This document shows, piece after piece, positions 1 through 4,907 of a DNA stretch of 5,828 bases (position 1 is its first letter; the number at the start of each line of letters is the position of its first letter). The notes beneath the pieces are model-generated. The model worked only from the letters and a program-made list of their open reading frames with translations. It did not search any database and was not told where the DNA came from. The DNA is from an uncultured Acetatifactor sp. (GTDB lineage: Bacteria > Bacillota > Clostridia > Lachnospirales > Lachnospiraceae). Where the stretch lies: NCBI GenBank assembly GCA_947644185.1, contig CANRZC010000165.1, forward strand, positions 1-5,828, read 5' to 3'. Both the position numbers and the translations under genes were made by a program.

Positions 1-1
1 G

Positions 2-61
2 GTAGGCGTTGCAATTATTGGTCTTGCGTTAGCAATTATTTCTTTCAGGCAGTATAAATAG
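2..61 (+). CDS. C-terminal end of a membrane protein, 5' part outside the window
   Basis: Reading from base 2 gives 19 codons and a TAG stop: a run of about 14 hydrophobic residues (VGVAIIGLALAII) followed by a short basic, polar tail (SFRQYK). This is a last transmembrane helix with a brief cytoplasmic end. ABC-2-type transport permeases and many other polytopic proteins end like this, so the family cannot be decided from this fragment. The reading frame is supported by the intrinsic terminator about 80 bases downstream on the same strand. It converges on the solute-binding lipoprotein gene and is therefore not in its operon. I am fairly sure it is coding and unsure of its function. Confidence 0.55.
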   Translation, partial: VGVAIIGLALAIISFRQYK

Positions 62-139
62 CATTCCTGGTATCATCATTCCATGATAATATAGCTGAGA
101 GCGTCGGTTGGTCTTTCGTTTCATAAATATCTCCCATCC

Positions 140-173
140 AGGCCGACAAAAGCTTGTCCTCTGTCGGCCTTTT
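140..173 (+). terminator. Intrinsic terminator of the upstream plus-strand gene
   Basis: A perfect 9-bp stem (AGGCCGACA at 140-148 with TGTCGGCCT at 162-170) and a 13-nt loop run into a short T tract (TTTT, then GTGT). Only the plus strand has the T tract; on the minus strand the stem is followed by GGATGGGAG, so it should not work well for the lipoprotein gene ending at 187. An alternative inner pairing (GACAA 145-149 with TTGTC 154-158) could compete with the main stem. Confidence 0.75.
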
Positions 174-186
174 GTGTCCTCTACAG

Positions 187-1968
187 TTACTTAAGCTTAT
201 CCGCTAATTCCTCTGCAATCTGTGCGCCGCCTCTGGAATTCCATTCCTCCACATAGGAATCCAATTCTTCCACTGGAATATCACCTGTAATAATCTTCAC
301 AATAGTCTCTTGCTCAATCTTGCTCAGATCTGCCTGCTTACTGTTCATAGTTTCCGTAGTGCCCAGCCTTAGAGGTACTATCCACTGGATCAGCCCCTGC
401 TCATCCAGAGAATCAAGTGTGGCGATTCCCACATCATAGGCTACTACCGCTCCCCATGCCGCTGGGTCTGTAGGATTGGTCTCCATGATTTTCTGAGCGT
501 CAATCATGACAATTGTAGTGGCATTGGCGATATCCTCCAGTGCGCGCTTCCCGTCAAAATAAGCCTTCACCTCATCGCAGCCATAAAAGGCAAAGTAGTC
601 AGCAGACCGAAAATCTGTCAAGGGCTGGCTCTGATCATACACAGATGTCTGCATATACGTATATATCTCTGGCAATTCTTCCTTCATATTCTCAGTATTC
701 GGAAGGACCTCCGCCAGAAGATTTGCCAGCTTGATCAGCGCCTCTGGATGTTCATAATCCTTGCGGACAACGAACCAAATACAGGAAGAATCTGTGGTAA
801 CCATATTGACCCCACCTTCCCCATTGTCAAGGCAATATGCTGTAAACTCTGCTTCCGGATTCATTTCTTTAACGCTGGAGAACTGCCAAGCAGGATTGGT
901 CCATTCCGCAAATGTGATACCAGACTGGTTATTCACAAGTAGTGCAACCACATCTTCCTGGGTGCGGACACCGAATTGTGGATCCAAAATCCCCTCCTGG
1001 AACATATCTGCCCACCATCCAAGGGCTTCCTTCATCTGGGGCGAAGTAAAGCCATTATAAACTGTTCCATCCTCTGCCTCAAACCACAGCCCTGGATATG
1101 CCCCGAAAGAGTCATTCACCGCATTCATGCTCTGGCTGGCGCCACCACCAATATTGGTGTTGATAGCCAGTCCAACAGGCTTACCACTGGAACCCGGATC
1201 CTCTTCCAGAAACTTTTGAGCCACCATTTTCAGTTCATCCCTGGAAATGATCTTATTGTTATCCTGGTCAATGGTAAGATTTAAAGCGTCTAGCCAATCC
1301 TGTCGTATCCATACCAGTGTTCCCATCTCAGGCGCACACCTAGGCAAAGCCATCATTTTTCCATCGTAGGTAACTCTCTCCAGAATAGGATAGCTGTATG
1401 TGTCATAGACCTCCCGCATATGCTTACCTGCATATTGATGGTACACTTCCGTCAAATCTGCGATCAGATCATTTTCTACTAATTCGTCCAAAACATTCCG
1501 GTCTGTAATAGCCATGACATCCGGTAGCTCTTCTGAAACAATGGCAAGGGACTGCTGCCGCTGATAGTCCTCGCCCCCCATAATGTCCCATGTAAAATTA
1601 TATTCCAGATTGAGCTTTTCTTTCACATAATCCCGTATGGCATTGTCCTCTCTGCTACGGCCATCTGGAAACTCTACCGTAATCCCAAAGAATTTGCCAA
1701 TCTCCATGGTCACGGTCTCTGGGTAAGCACCATAGGGATCCGGCTGTCCGACTCCATCGCCGGAATTTGCACTACTATCACTTTCTATCTCCCCCGAAGC
1801 ATCCGCTCCCTTTGATTCCGGATCCCCTGTTTGCTCTTCACCTGTAGGTTTGTCCGCATTTGAATCCTTGTTGGAATCCACATCTTTGCCGCAGGCTGCA
1901 AGAGACACTACCATAGCAGTTATTAACATCATTGAGAAATACTTTTTTGCAGTTTTCTGAAATTTCAA
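187..1968 (-). CDS. Extracellular sugar-type ABC transporter solute-binding lipoprotein with an EF-hand-like loop
   Basis: The 593-residue product starts with a basic n-region and hydrophobic core ending in a lipobox, LAAC, with the lipid-carrying cysteine at residue 26. Residues 27 to about 82 are a low-complexity acidic spacer rich in S, D, G and E that would hold the domain away from the membrane. The mature part looks like a family 1 solute-binding protein of the LipO/LplA type: YDGKMMALP (201-209), then WIRQDWLDAL (220-229). Residues 234-245 (DQDNNKIISRDE) fit a calcium-binding EF-hand loop, with acidic or polar ligands at loop positions 1, 3, 5, 9 and 12. It is longer than the roughly 400 residues of maltose-binding proteins, partly because of the spacer. 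The start is TTG, chosen because AAGGAGG lies 8 nt upstream and the signal peptide begins there. No permease or ATPase gene adjoins it, so it probably shares a transporter encoded elsewhere. The ligand is likely an oligosaccharide, by family and by the neighbouring hydrolase-like gene, but is not shown directly. Confidence 0.92.
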   Translation of the reverse strand: MKFQKTAKKYFSMMLITAMVVSLAACGKDVDSNKDSNADKPTGEEQTGDPESKGADASGEIESDSSANSGDGVGQPDPYGAYPETVTMEIGKFFGITVEFPDGRSREDNAIRDYVKEKLNLEYNFTWDIMGGEDYQRQQSLAIVSEELPDVMAITDRNVLDELVENDLIADLTEVYHQYAGKHMREVYDTYSYPILERVTYDGKMMALPRCAPEMGTLVWIRQDWLDALNLTIDQDNNKIISRDELKMVAQKFLEEDPGSSGKPVGLAINTNIGGGASQSMNAVNDSFGAYPGLWFEAEDGTVYNGFTSPQMKEALGWWADMFQEGILDPQFGVRTQEDVVALLVNNQSGITFAEWTNPAWQFSSVKEMNPEAEFTAYCLDNGEGGVNMVTTDSSCIWFVVRKDYEHPEALIKLANLLAEVLPNTENMKEELPEIYTYMQTSVYDQSQPLTDFRSADYFAFYGCDEVKAYFDGKRALEDIANATTIVMIDAQKIMETNPTDPAAWGAVVAYDVGIATLDSLDEQGLIQWIVPLRLGTTETMNSKQADLSKIEQETIVKIITGDIPVEELDSYVEEWNSRGGAQIAEELADKLK

Positions 1969-1976
1969 TCCTCATC

Positions 1977-1983
1977 CCTCCTT
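1977..1983 (-). promoter_or_regulatory. Strong ribosome binding site that decides a TTG start
   Basis: AAGGAGG lies 8 nt before TTG at 1968-1966. The nearby ATG (1975-1973) is in another frame and only 1 nt from this site, so it cannot be the start. The first in-frame ATG codons (residues 13 and 14) would remove the basic n-region of the signal peptide. Confidence 0.85.
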
Positions 1984-2018
1984 GTTTTTCTTCAAGGTAC
2001 TTTACTGTGTTCGGCAAC

Positions 2019-2038
2019 TATCAGCTGATAATATTATC
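2019..2038. promoter_or_regulatory. Two overlapping 12-bp palindromes on the -10 region of the lipoprotein promoter
   Basis: TATCAGCTGATA (2019-2030) and GATAATATTATC (2027-2038) are both perfect palindromes and share four bases. The second contains the -10 hexamer proposed for the lipoprotein gene, and the first covers the expected transcription start. This position suits a repressor site; no specific regulator is recognised. AT-rich palindromes do occur by chance, hence modest confidence. Confidence 0.35.
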
Positions 2039-2062
2039 TTAGCAAATTTACCGAATTGTTAA
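2033..2062 (-). promoter_or_regulatory. Promoter of the solute-binding lipoprotein gene
   Basis: TTAACA (2062-2057) and GATAAT (2038-2033) each match the sigma-A consensus at five of six positions, with an 18-bp spacer. The leader would be about 60 nt, ending in the strong AAGGAGG site. It lies downstream of the minus-strand terminator at 2147-2180, so the lipoprotein gene can be transcribed independently of everything above it. Confidence 0.6.
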
Positions 2063-2146
2063 ACAAAAAAATTTCCCTATTCATGGCACTTATTCTGGTT
2101 CTTGCTTCAGCTTGCCGACATACTTTATTGGGACGCTCCTGAACAG

Positions 2147-2180
2147 AAAAAACGGGACCGTGCATCCAGCACAAATCCCG
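2147..2180 (-). terminator. Intrinsic terminator after the small transcript and the hydrolase-like gene
   Basis: On the minus strand, CGGGA (2180-2176) pairs with TCCCG (2157-2153) and GTGC (2172-2169) with GCAC (2163-2160), around a TGGAT loop and a small internal loop (TTT against GG). Six T residues follow at once. It lies 215 bp beyond the stop of the hydrolase-like gene and about 140-170 nt beyond the start of the small transcript driven by the 2326-2353 promoter, so it can end both. Confidence 0.85.
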
Positions 2181-2199
2181 CCCTCTTGTCATCCATATC

Positions 2200-2310
2200 T
2201 TATCTGGCATTAGCCTTTTTATAAGTTGAGAACCGTTGCCACTCCTCGGAAGCCTTTCCTGTAATAGGGCTAGAGCTCTTGCCGTAGGCATAGACTACCT
2301 TAATCTCCAC
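2200..2310 (-). CDS. Possible 36-residue small protein or remnant of a longer gene
   Basis: From GTG at 2310 the frame runs 36 codons to TAA at 2202-2200. The product is polar and basic, with VVYAYGK near the start (residues 5-11) and a likely amphipathic helix in SEEWQRFSTYKKANAR (21-36). The stop lies 20 bases before the terminator hairpin, and the frame fills most of the predicted transcript, which is how a small gene or a preserved gene end would look. Against it, GTG is only about 9 nt from the expected transcription start, has no clear ribosome binding site, and an in-frame TAA lies just upstream. I do not recognise the protein. An 85-codon ATG frame over the same DNA reads through the terminator and is less credible. 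Confidence 0.22.
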   Translation of the reverse strand: MEIKVVYAYGKSSSPITGKASEEWQRFSTYKKANAR

Positions 2311-2325
2311 CCTGATTTATTATGT

Positions 2326-2353
2326 ATAATACGCTTTTTTATGCGCATGTCAA
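2326..2353 (-). promoter_or_regulatory. Strong promoter of the small transcript
   Basis: The -35 box is a perfect TTGACA (2353-2348). With a 16-bp spacer the -10 is TATTAT (2331-2326, five of six consensus bases); with 17 bp it is ATTATA. Transcription should start near 2319. It lies 41 bp beyond the stop of the hydrolase-like gene and points away from it in the same direction. An ATGCGCAT palindrome fills part of the spacer, so the promoter is probably regulated. Confidence 0.65.
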
Positions 2354-2378
2354 TATTCTACGCATAATTCATGCGCAT
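2341..2378. promoter_or_regulatory. Pair of ATGCGCAT palindromes flanking a -35 box, probable operator
   Basis: Two identical 8-bp palindromes, ATGCGCAT, lie at 2341-2348 and 2371-2378, exactly 30 bp (about three helix turns) apart. A half-site, CGCAT, sits between them at 2361-2365. The left copy overlaps the last base of the -35 box and occupies the promoter spacer; the right copy is upstream. Equal spacing on one face of the helix is typical of two bound dimers of a repressor. The cognate protein is not recognised. Confidence 0.5.
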
Positions 2379-2394
2379 TATAATAACCATTTTC

Positions 2395-4359
2395 TCACCG
2401 ATATACCGTAAAAAATGCAAATCCATATGGCAATATATCTGTGGAAAGCTTTACCCTGTCCTCTTCCAGCCTTCCATCACAATTGTAAAAATCCACCTGT
2501 CCATACAAATCATCCAAAAAGATTTCCGGCGTGTACACAGCATCCGGGAAGAAATTCCAGAGGCCTACCGCCATAGAATTCTTGTCCCTTTTGCACAAAA
2601 TATAGAGCTCTGGACATTGAAAACACATGGCTGGCAGTGGACGCCCCTGAAGATATTTTACCCCTTCTGCCAGCTGTCTCTGTCTGCAATAATTGCGGAA
2701 CAAGCCATTATTCCAGCCTGAAGTCACATAGACGCTGCTGGCTACAAAGGAATAAACCATAAACCGTTGCCCTTTTTCATTTTCATAAAAATAGCAGGCC
2801 GGATATCTATCACAATCCTCTCCCTCGGGCAGAGTCGCAAGACCTTCATGTCTGCTTACCTGGAACCAGCTGTGGACTTCGGCGCGCCGGTCCAGTGTAA
2901 AGTCATAGAAAACACCGTCACTGCGGTCAAATCCGGCAATGGTCCGCTCCCGGTAGGCGGGAAAGACTTCCGCCGCGGGGATCTCTGCCCGTTCCCAGGC
3001 CCGAAGTCCCAGATCAATACCGGCCTTTGCGAGGATTTTGGCTGCCTGGGCATCCAGAATCACCCCGTTTTGCAACAGCTCCTGGCTGATATACCTGGCA
3101 TTCTCCCCGAACACCATGCTGGCGCAGTCCGTGGCTCCATAGGCAGTGGGAATCGAATTGTCCGTGGTCAGCCATTGACTCATCAGGGGGAGCTCCGCGC
3201 GGACGCAAAAGCTTTCAATGCTTTCGTCCTCCCCGTACTCTCTCTGTCTGAACTTGTCCATCTGTTCAAATAAATTGAGTCCCACTGTGTGCTTTCCCGA
3301 GAATCTGTGTGCAATCTCCCGGTAATGGGGCTGGTTTTTGTTGTGCCGGATCACATAACCCGGCTCATACTCTGGGGTAGAATTATAGTCCAGCATGTAT
3401 TTCAAAATGCCGCTGCTGCCCCCGTCAGCCCGCAGCACCATATCATACCCCTCCAGGAAAGCGGCCGGTACCCAGTGTCTGGGCCTGGGGTAAGTATCCC
3501 CCTCCGTCAGGCGCTCCATATCTGCGCACCAATGGCTCTGCACCCGGATTGCCTCAATGTTTGACGACAAAGTCAGCGCATTTTTCCAATAGGGTGCTCC
3601 AGTCATGCGGACAAAGGGTTTGCACGCTCCCGCTGCAATCCTTGCCAATTCCGGGAAAGGAATCCCCTCCATCTCATAGGAGGAAGCATTGGCGCTTAGG
3701 CCTATCTGGATCTGGGGATCCACCTGATGCACTGTCTTTTCAATGTCTGCGGCCAGATTTTTAAGTGTCTCTCCCTGTAGCTCCACCCAAGCATCCCGCC
3801 AGGGATTCTCGCCGCCCTCAAATAATTTCTGCTGGAGAAGCTTGGGACTCACTTCCTGTCCTATCCGCCTTTTTAGCTGCTGCAGATGAATGTCACAGCA
3901 GCAAGCCAATGCGCCAGGATACCCCTTTCCACCGGAGAGGGTAAAGTCGTCCTCCAAAAGAATCTTTTTCACCCCTGTCTGCGCCACAGCCTTTACGGTA
4001 TTTAAGAAATCCGCCCGAAACCTTTGATCCAGTGGACAATATGCGCCCACAGCCTCTTTGCCGCTGGTAAACCGAATTCTAGTGTATCTCTCGGAGGCTC
4101 CGTTATCTTCGTCAAACCGCCCGCCGTACCCGATGGTAGGCGCCAGCCAGGCCCCTACCGCAAAACCATTCTCCTGCAGAAATACGCTGTTCTCACAGAA
4201 GAGCCGCTGCTCTCTCAAAAGCGCCTCCTGGCTGCAGAGAATCCTGCCAAAGACCAGAAACACCATCTGGGGGGCGGCCAGTTTCAGCATCCTTATGAGA
4301 GATGCTCGTTGGGAATCCGTCATTTTTCGATTCAATACGGGGATATAAACCTGATACAT
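2395..4359 (-). CDS. Cytoplasmic glycoside-hydrolase-like protein (GH-A/GH42-like TIM barrel), function not established
   Basis: The 654-residue product has no signal peptide and should act in the cytoplasm. Residues 1 to about 360 look like a TIM barrel of the GH42-like type. Landmarks are LLEDDF (134-139), a cysteine cluster CCCD-x-H (153-158), VRMTGAPYW (250-258) and EGDTYPRPR (286-294); acidic E136, D137, E286 and D288 are candidate active-site residues. A middle domain (about 390-460) has FGENARYISQELLQNGVILD (417-436), resembling the glutamine-amidotransferase-like domain of GH42 enzymes. The end (about 520-654) looks like a beta-sandwich with MAVGLWNFFPD (596-606). Start choice: ATG at 4359, preceded by AGGAG with 8 nt spacing. 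The frame stays open to 4617, but that would cross a terminator and overlap rpsR. It probably degrades an oligosaccharide imported with the help of the binding protein at 187-1968. The fold assignment is from recalled family patterns; the reaction and substrate are unknown. Confidence 0.65.
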   Translation of the reverse strand: MYQVYIPVLNRKMTDSQRASLIRMLKLAAPQMVFLVFGRILCSQEALLREQRLFCENSVFLQENGFAVGAWLAPTIGYGGRFDEDNGASERYTRIRFTSGKEAVGAYCPLDQRFRADFLNTVKAVAQTGVKKILLEDDFTLSGGKGYPGALACCCDIHLQQLKRRIGQEVSPKLLQQKLFEGGENPWRDAWVELQGETLKNLAADIEKTVHQVDPQIQIGLSANASSYEMEGIPFPELARIAAGACKPFVRMTGAPYWKNALTLSSNIEAIRVQSHWCADMERLTEGDTYPRPRHWVPAAFLEGYDMVLRADGGSSGILKYMLDYNSTPEYEPGYVIRHNKNQPHYREIAHRFSGKHTVGLNLFEQMDKFRQREYGEDESIESFCVRAELPLMSQWLTTDNSIPTAYGATDCASMVFGENARYISQELLQNGVILDAQAAKILAKAGIDLGLRAWERAEIPAAEVFPAYRERTIAGFDRSDGVFYDFTLDRRAEVHSWFQVSRHEGLATLPEGEDCDRYPACYFYENEKGQRFMVYSFVASSVYVTSGWNNGLFRNYCRQRQLAEGVKYLQGRPLPAMCFQCPELYILCKRDKNSMAVGLWNFFPDAVYTPEIFLDDLYGQVDFYNCDGRLEEDRVKLSTDILPYGFAFFTVYR

Positions 4360-4367
4360 TTTCCTCT

Positions 4368-4372
4368 CTCCT
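4368..4372 (-). promoter_or_regulatory. Ribosome binding site that decides the hydrolase-like start
   Basis: AGGAG lies 8 nt before ATG at 4359-4357, inside a purine-rich run. The in-frame ATG 21 bases upstream (4380) would place this site within the coding region. Confidence 0.75.
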
Positions 4373-4431
4373 CTCGCCATTTTGCTTCTCTTGTGTTCGC
4401 AGAATATCTGCCGCTGCAGGAATGTGGGAAA

Positions 4432-4460
4432 AGTATAGCAAAAGGCAAAGGCAAAAACAA
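4432..4460 (-). promoter_or_regulatory. Promoter of the hydrolase-like gene
   Basis: TTGTTT (4460-4455) and TATACT (4437-4432) are separated by 17 bp. The -10 box is good and the -35 box weak beyond TTG, which suits a promoter that needs an activator. The predicted leader is about 65 nt. Two direct repeats end three bases upstream of the -35 box. Confidence 0.6.
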
Positions 4461-4462
4461 TC

Positions 4463-4494
4463 ACAAATTTTCCGGATTCACAACAAATATTCCG
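4463..4494 (-). repeat. Direct repeat pair at 20-bp period, probable AraC-family activator site
   Basis: On the minus strand CGGAATATTTGT (4494-4483) and CGGAAAATTTGT (4474-4463) match at 11 of 12 positions and are offset by 20 bp, two helix turns. The near copy ends three bases above the weak -35 box. AraC/XylS-family activators, common regulators of sugar-uptake lipoproteins and glycosidases in Lachnospiraceae, typically bind two direct half-sites about 20-21 bp apart next to the -35 box. The assignment to that family is inference; the repeat itself is plain in the sequence. Confidence 0.6.
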
Positions 4495-4513
4495 AAGGAC
4501 AGAACCGCGCATG

Positions 4514-4547
4514 AAAAAAGGACCAACCGCCCAAAGACGGTCAGTCC
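4514..4547 (-). terminator. Intrinsic terminator of the rpsF-ssb-rpsR operon
   Basis: On the minus strand GGACTGACCG (4547-4538) pairs with CGGTTGGTCC (4529-4520) over 10 bp, including two G-T wobbles, with an 8-nt loop and six T residues directly after. It sits 18 bases beyond the rpsR stop and separates the ribosomal operon from the hydrolase-like gene. Confidence 0.9.
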
Positions 4548-4564
4548 CCAAAACATTCCTTTTC

Positions 4565-4828
4565 TCAATCCTGCACGTAAGGCATAAGCGCCACATGACG
4601 TGCCCTCTTGATGGCAACAGTCAGCGCTCTCTGATGCTTTGCGCAGTTTCCAGTAATACGGCGAGGAAGGATCTTGCCTCTCTCGGAAACGTATCTCTTC
4701 AGCTTGTTGGTATCCTTGTAGTCAATTACATTATCCTTACCGCAGAATACACATACTTTTCTCTTTCTGCGGATCCCACCCTTTTTTCTCACCGGGCCAT
4801 CAGGTTTCTCACTCTTATTAAAAGCCAT
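4565..4828 (-). CDS. rpsR: 30S ribosomal protein S18
   Basis: S18 binds 16S rRNA as a partner of S6 in the platform of the small subunit. The 87-residue product has the family core: a basic N-terminal tail, KVCVFCG (24-30), IDYKD (35-39), KLKRYVSERGKILPRRITG (42-60) and HQRALTVAIKRARHVALMPY. C26, C29, C62 and H65 form a CxxC...CxxH set, so this is a metal-binding (zinc-type) S18 variant. The start is ATG with AGGAGG (4841-4836) at 7 nt spacing. It is the third gene of the conserved rpsF-ssb-rpsR operon, 79 bases after ssb, and is followed by a strong terminator. Confidence 0.98.
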   Translation of the reverse strand: MAFNKSEKPDGPVRKKGGIRRKRKVCVFCGKDNVIDYKDTNKLKRYVSERGKILPRRITGNCAKHQRALTVAIKRARHVALMPYVQD

Positions 4829-4878
4829 GTCTATGCCTCCTATCTTGATCTCTCATACTCTACTATAGAACTTCTACT

Positions 4879-4907
4879 ATCTCTGCAAAGGCCACATACC
4901 CAGAGAT
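4879..4907 (-). other. Hairpin between ssb and rpsR
   Basis: Directly after the ssb stop, ATCTCTG (4907-4901) and CAGAGAT (4885-4879) form a perfect 7-bp stem around a 15-nt loop. There is no T tract, so it is not a typical terminator. It may protect or punctuate the message between ssb and rpsR, or adjust the level of rpsR expression. Confidence 0.45.

Larger units (their letters stand above)
2147..2319 (-). ncRNA. Candidate small structured RNA or attenuated leader, class unknown
   Basis: A strong promoter (2326-2353) and an intrinsic terminator (2147-2180) enclose about 170 transcribed bases. Possible helices on the minus strand are: GGGU-GGAG (2312-2305) with CUCU-A-GCCC (2275-2267, one bulged A); GAGGA (2247-2243) with UUCUC (2232-2228); and CUUAU (2225-2221) with AUAAG (2203-2199), enclosing GGC-UAAU-GCC (2216-2207). 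The terminator hairpin follows. I compared it by eye with T-box, lysine, TPP, SAM, glycine, ZTP and cyclic-dinucleotide riboswitches and with 6S and SRP RNA and found no match. The short helices could be chance. The lipoprotein gene downstream has its own promoter, so this may be a free RNA rather than a leader. A 36-codon reading frame in the same stretch is the competing explanation. Confidence 0.35.

Noticed and set aside
71..88. Inverted repeat TATCAT...ATGATA after the left membrane-protein gene
   Set aside because: The 6-bp AT-rich stem without a T tract is too weak to call a terminator or operator.
140..170. The left terminator as a bidirectional one serving the lipoprotein gene
   Set aside because: On the minus strand the stem is not followed by a T tract, so only the plus direction is supported.
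2034..2291. 85-codon ATG frame on the minus strand
   Set aside because: It runs through a strong intrinsic terminator, ends in the next promoter, and has no protein-like pattern. The alternative 36-codon frame fits the transcript better.
2181..2319. T-box, lysine or other known riboswitch in the small transcript
   Set aside because: There is no T-box sequence (UGGNACCGCG-like), and none of the core motifs of the common riboswitches could be found by eye. GGAAAGGCUUCCGAGG only faintly recalls part of the lysine riboswitch.
2767..3273. 168-codon plus-strand frame
   Set aside because: It lies wholly antisense to the well-supported hydrolase-like coding region and has no recognisable motif.
4024..4587. 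187-codon plus-strand frame
   Set aside because: It is antisense to the hydrolase-like gene and crosses its promoter and the rpsR terminator; the composition is that of a shadow frame.
4360..4617. In-frame N-terminal extension of the hydrolase-like gene, giving 740 residues
   Set aside because: It would include the rpsR terminator, the gene's own promoter and part of rpsR, and has no ribosome binding site. The ATG at 4359 has AGGAG at 8 nt.
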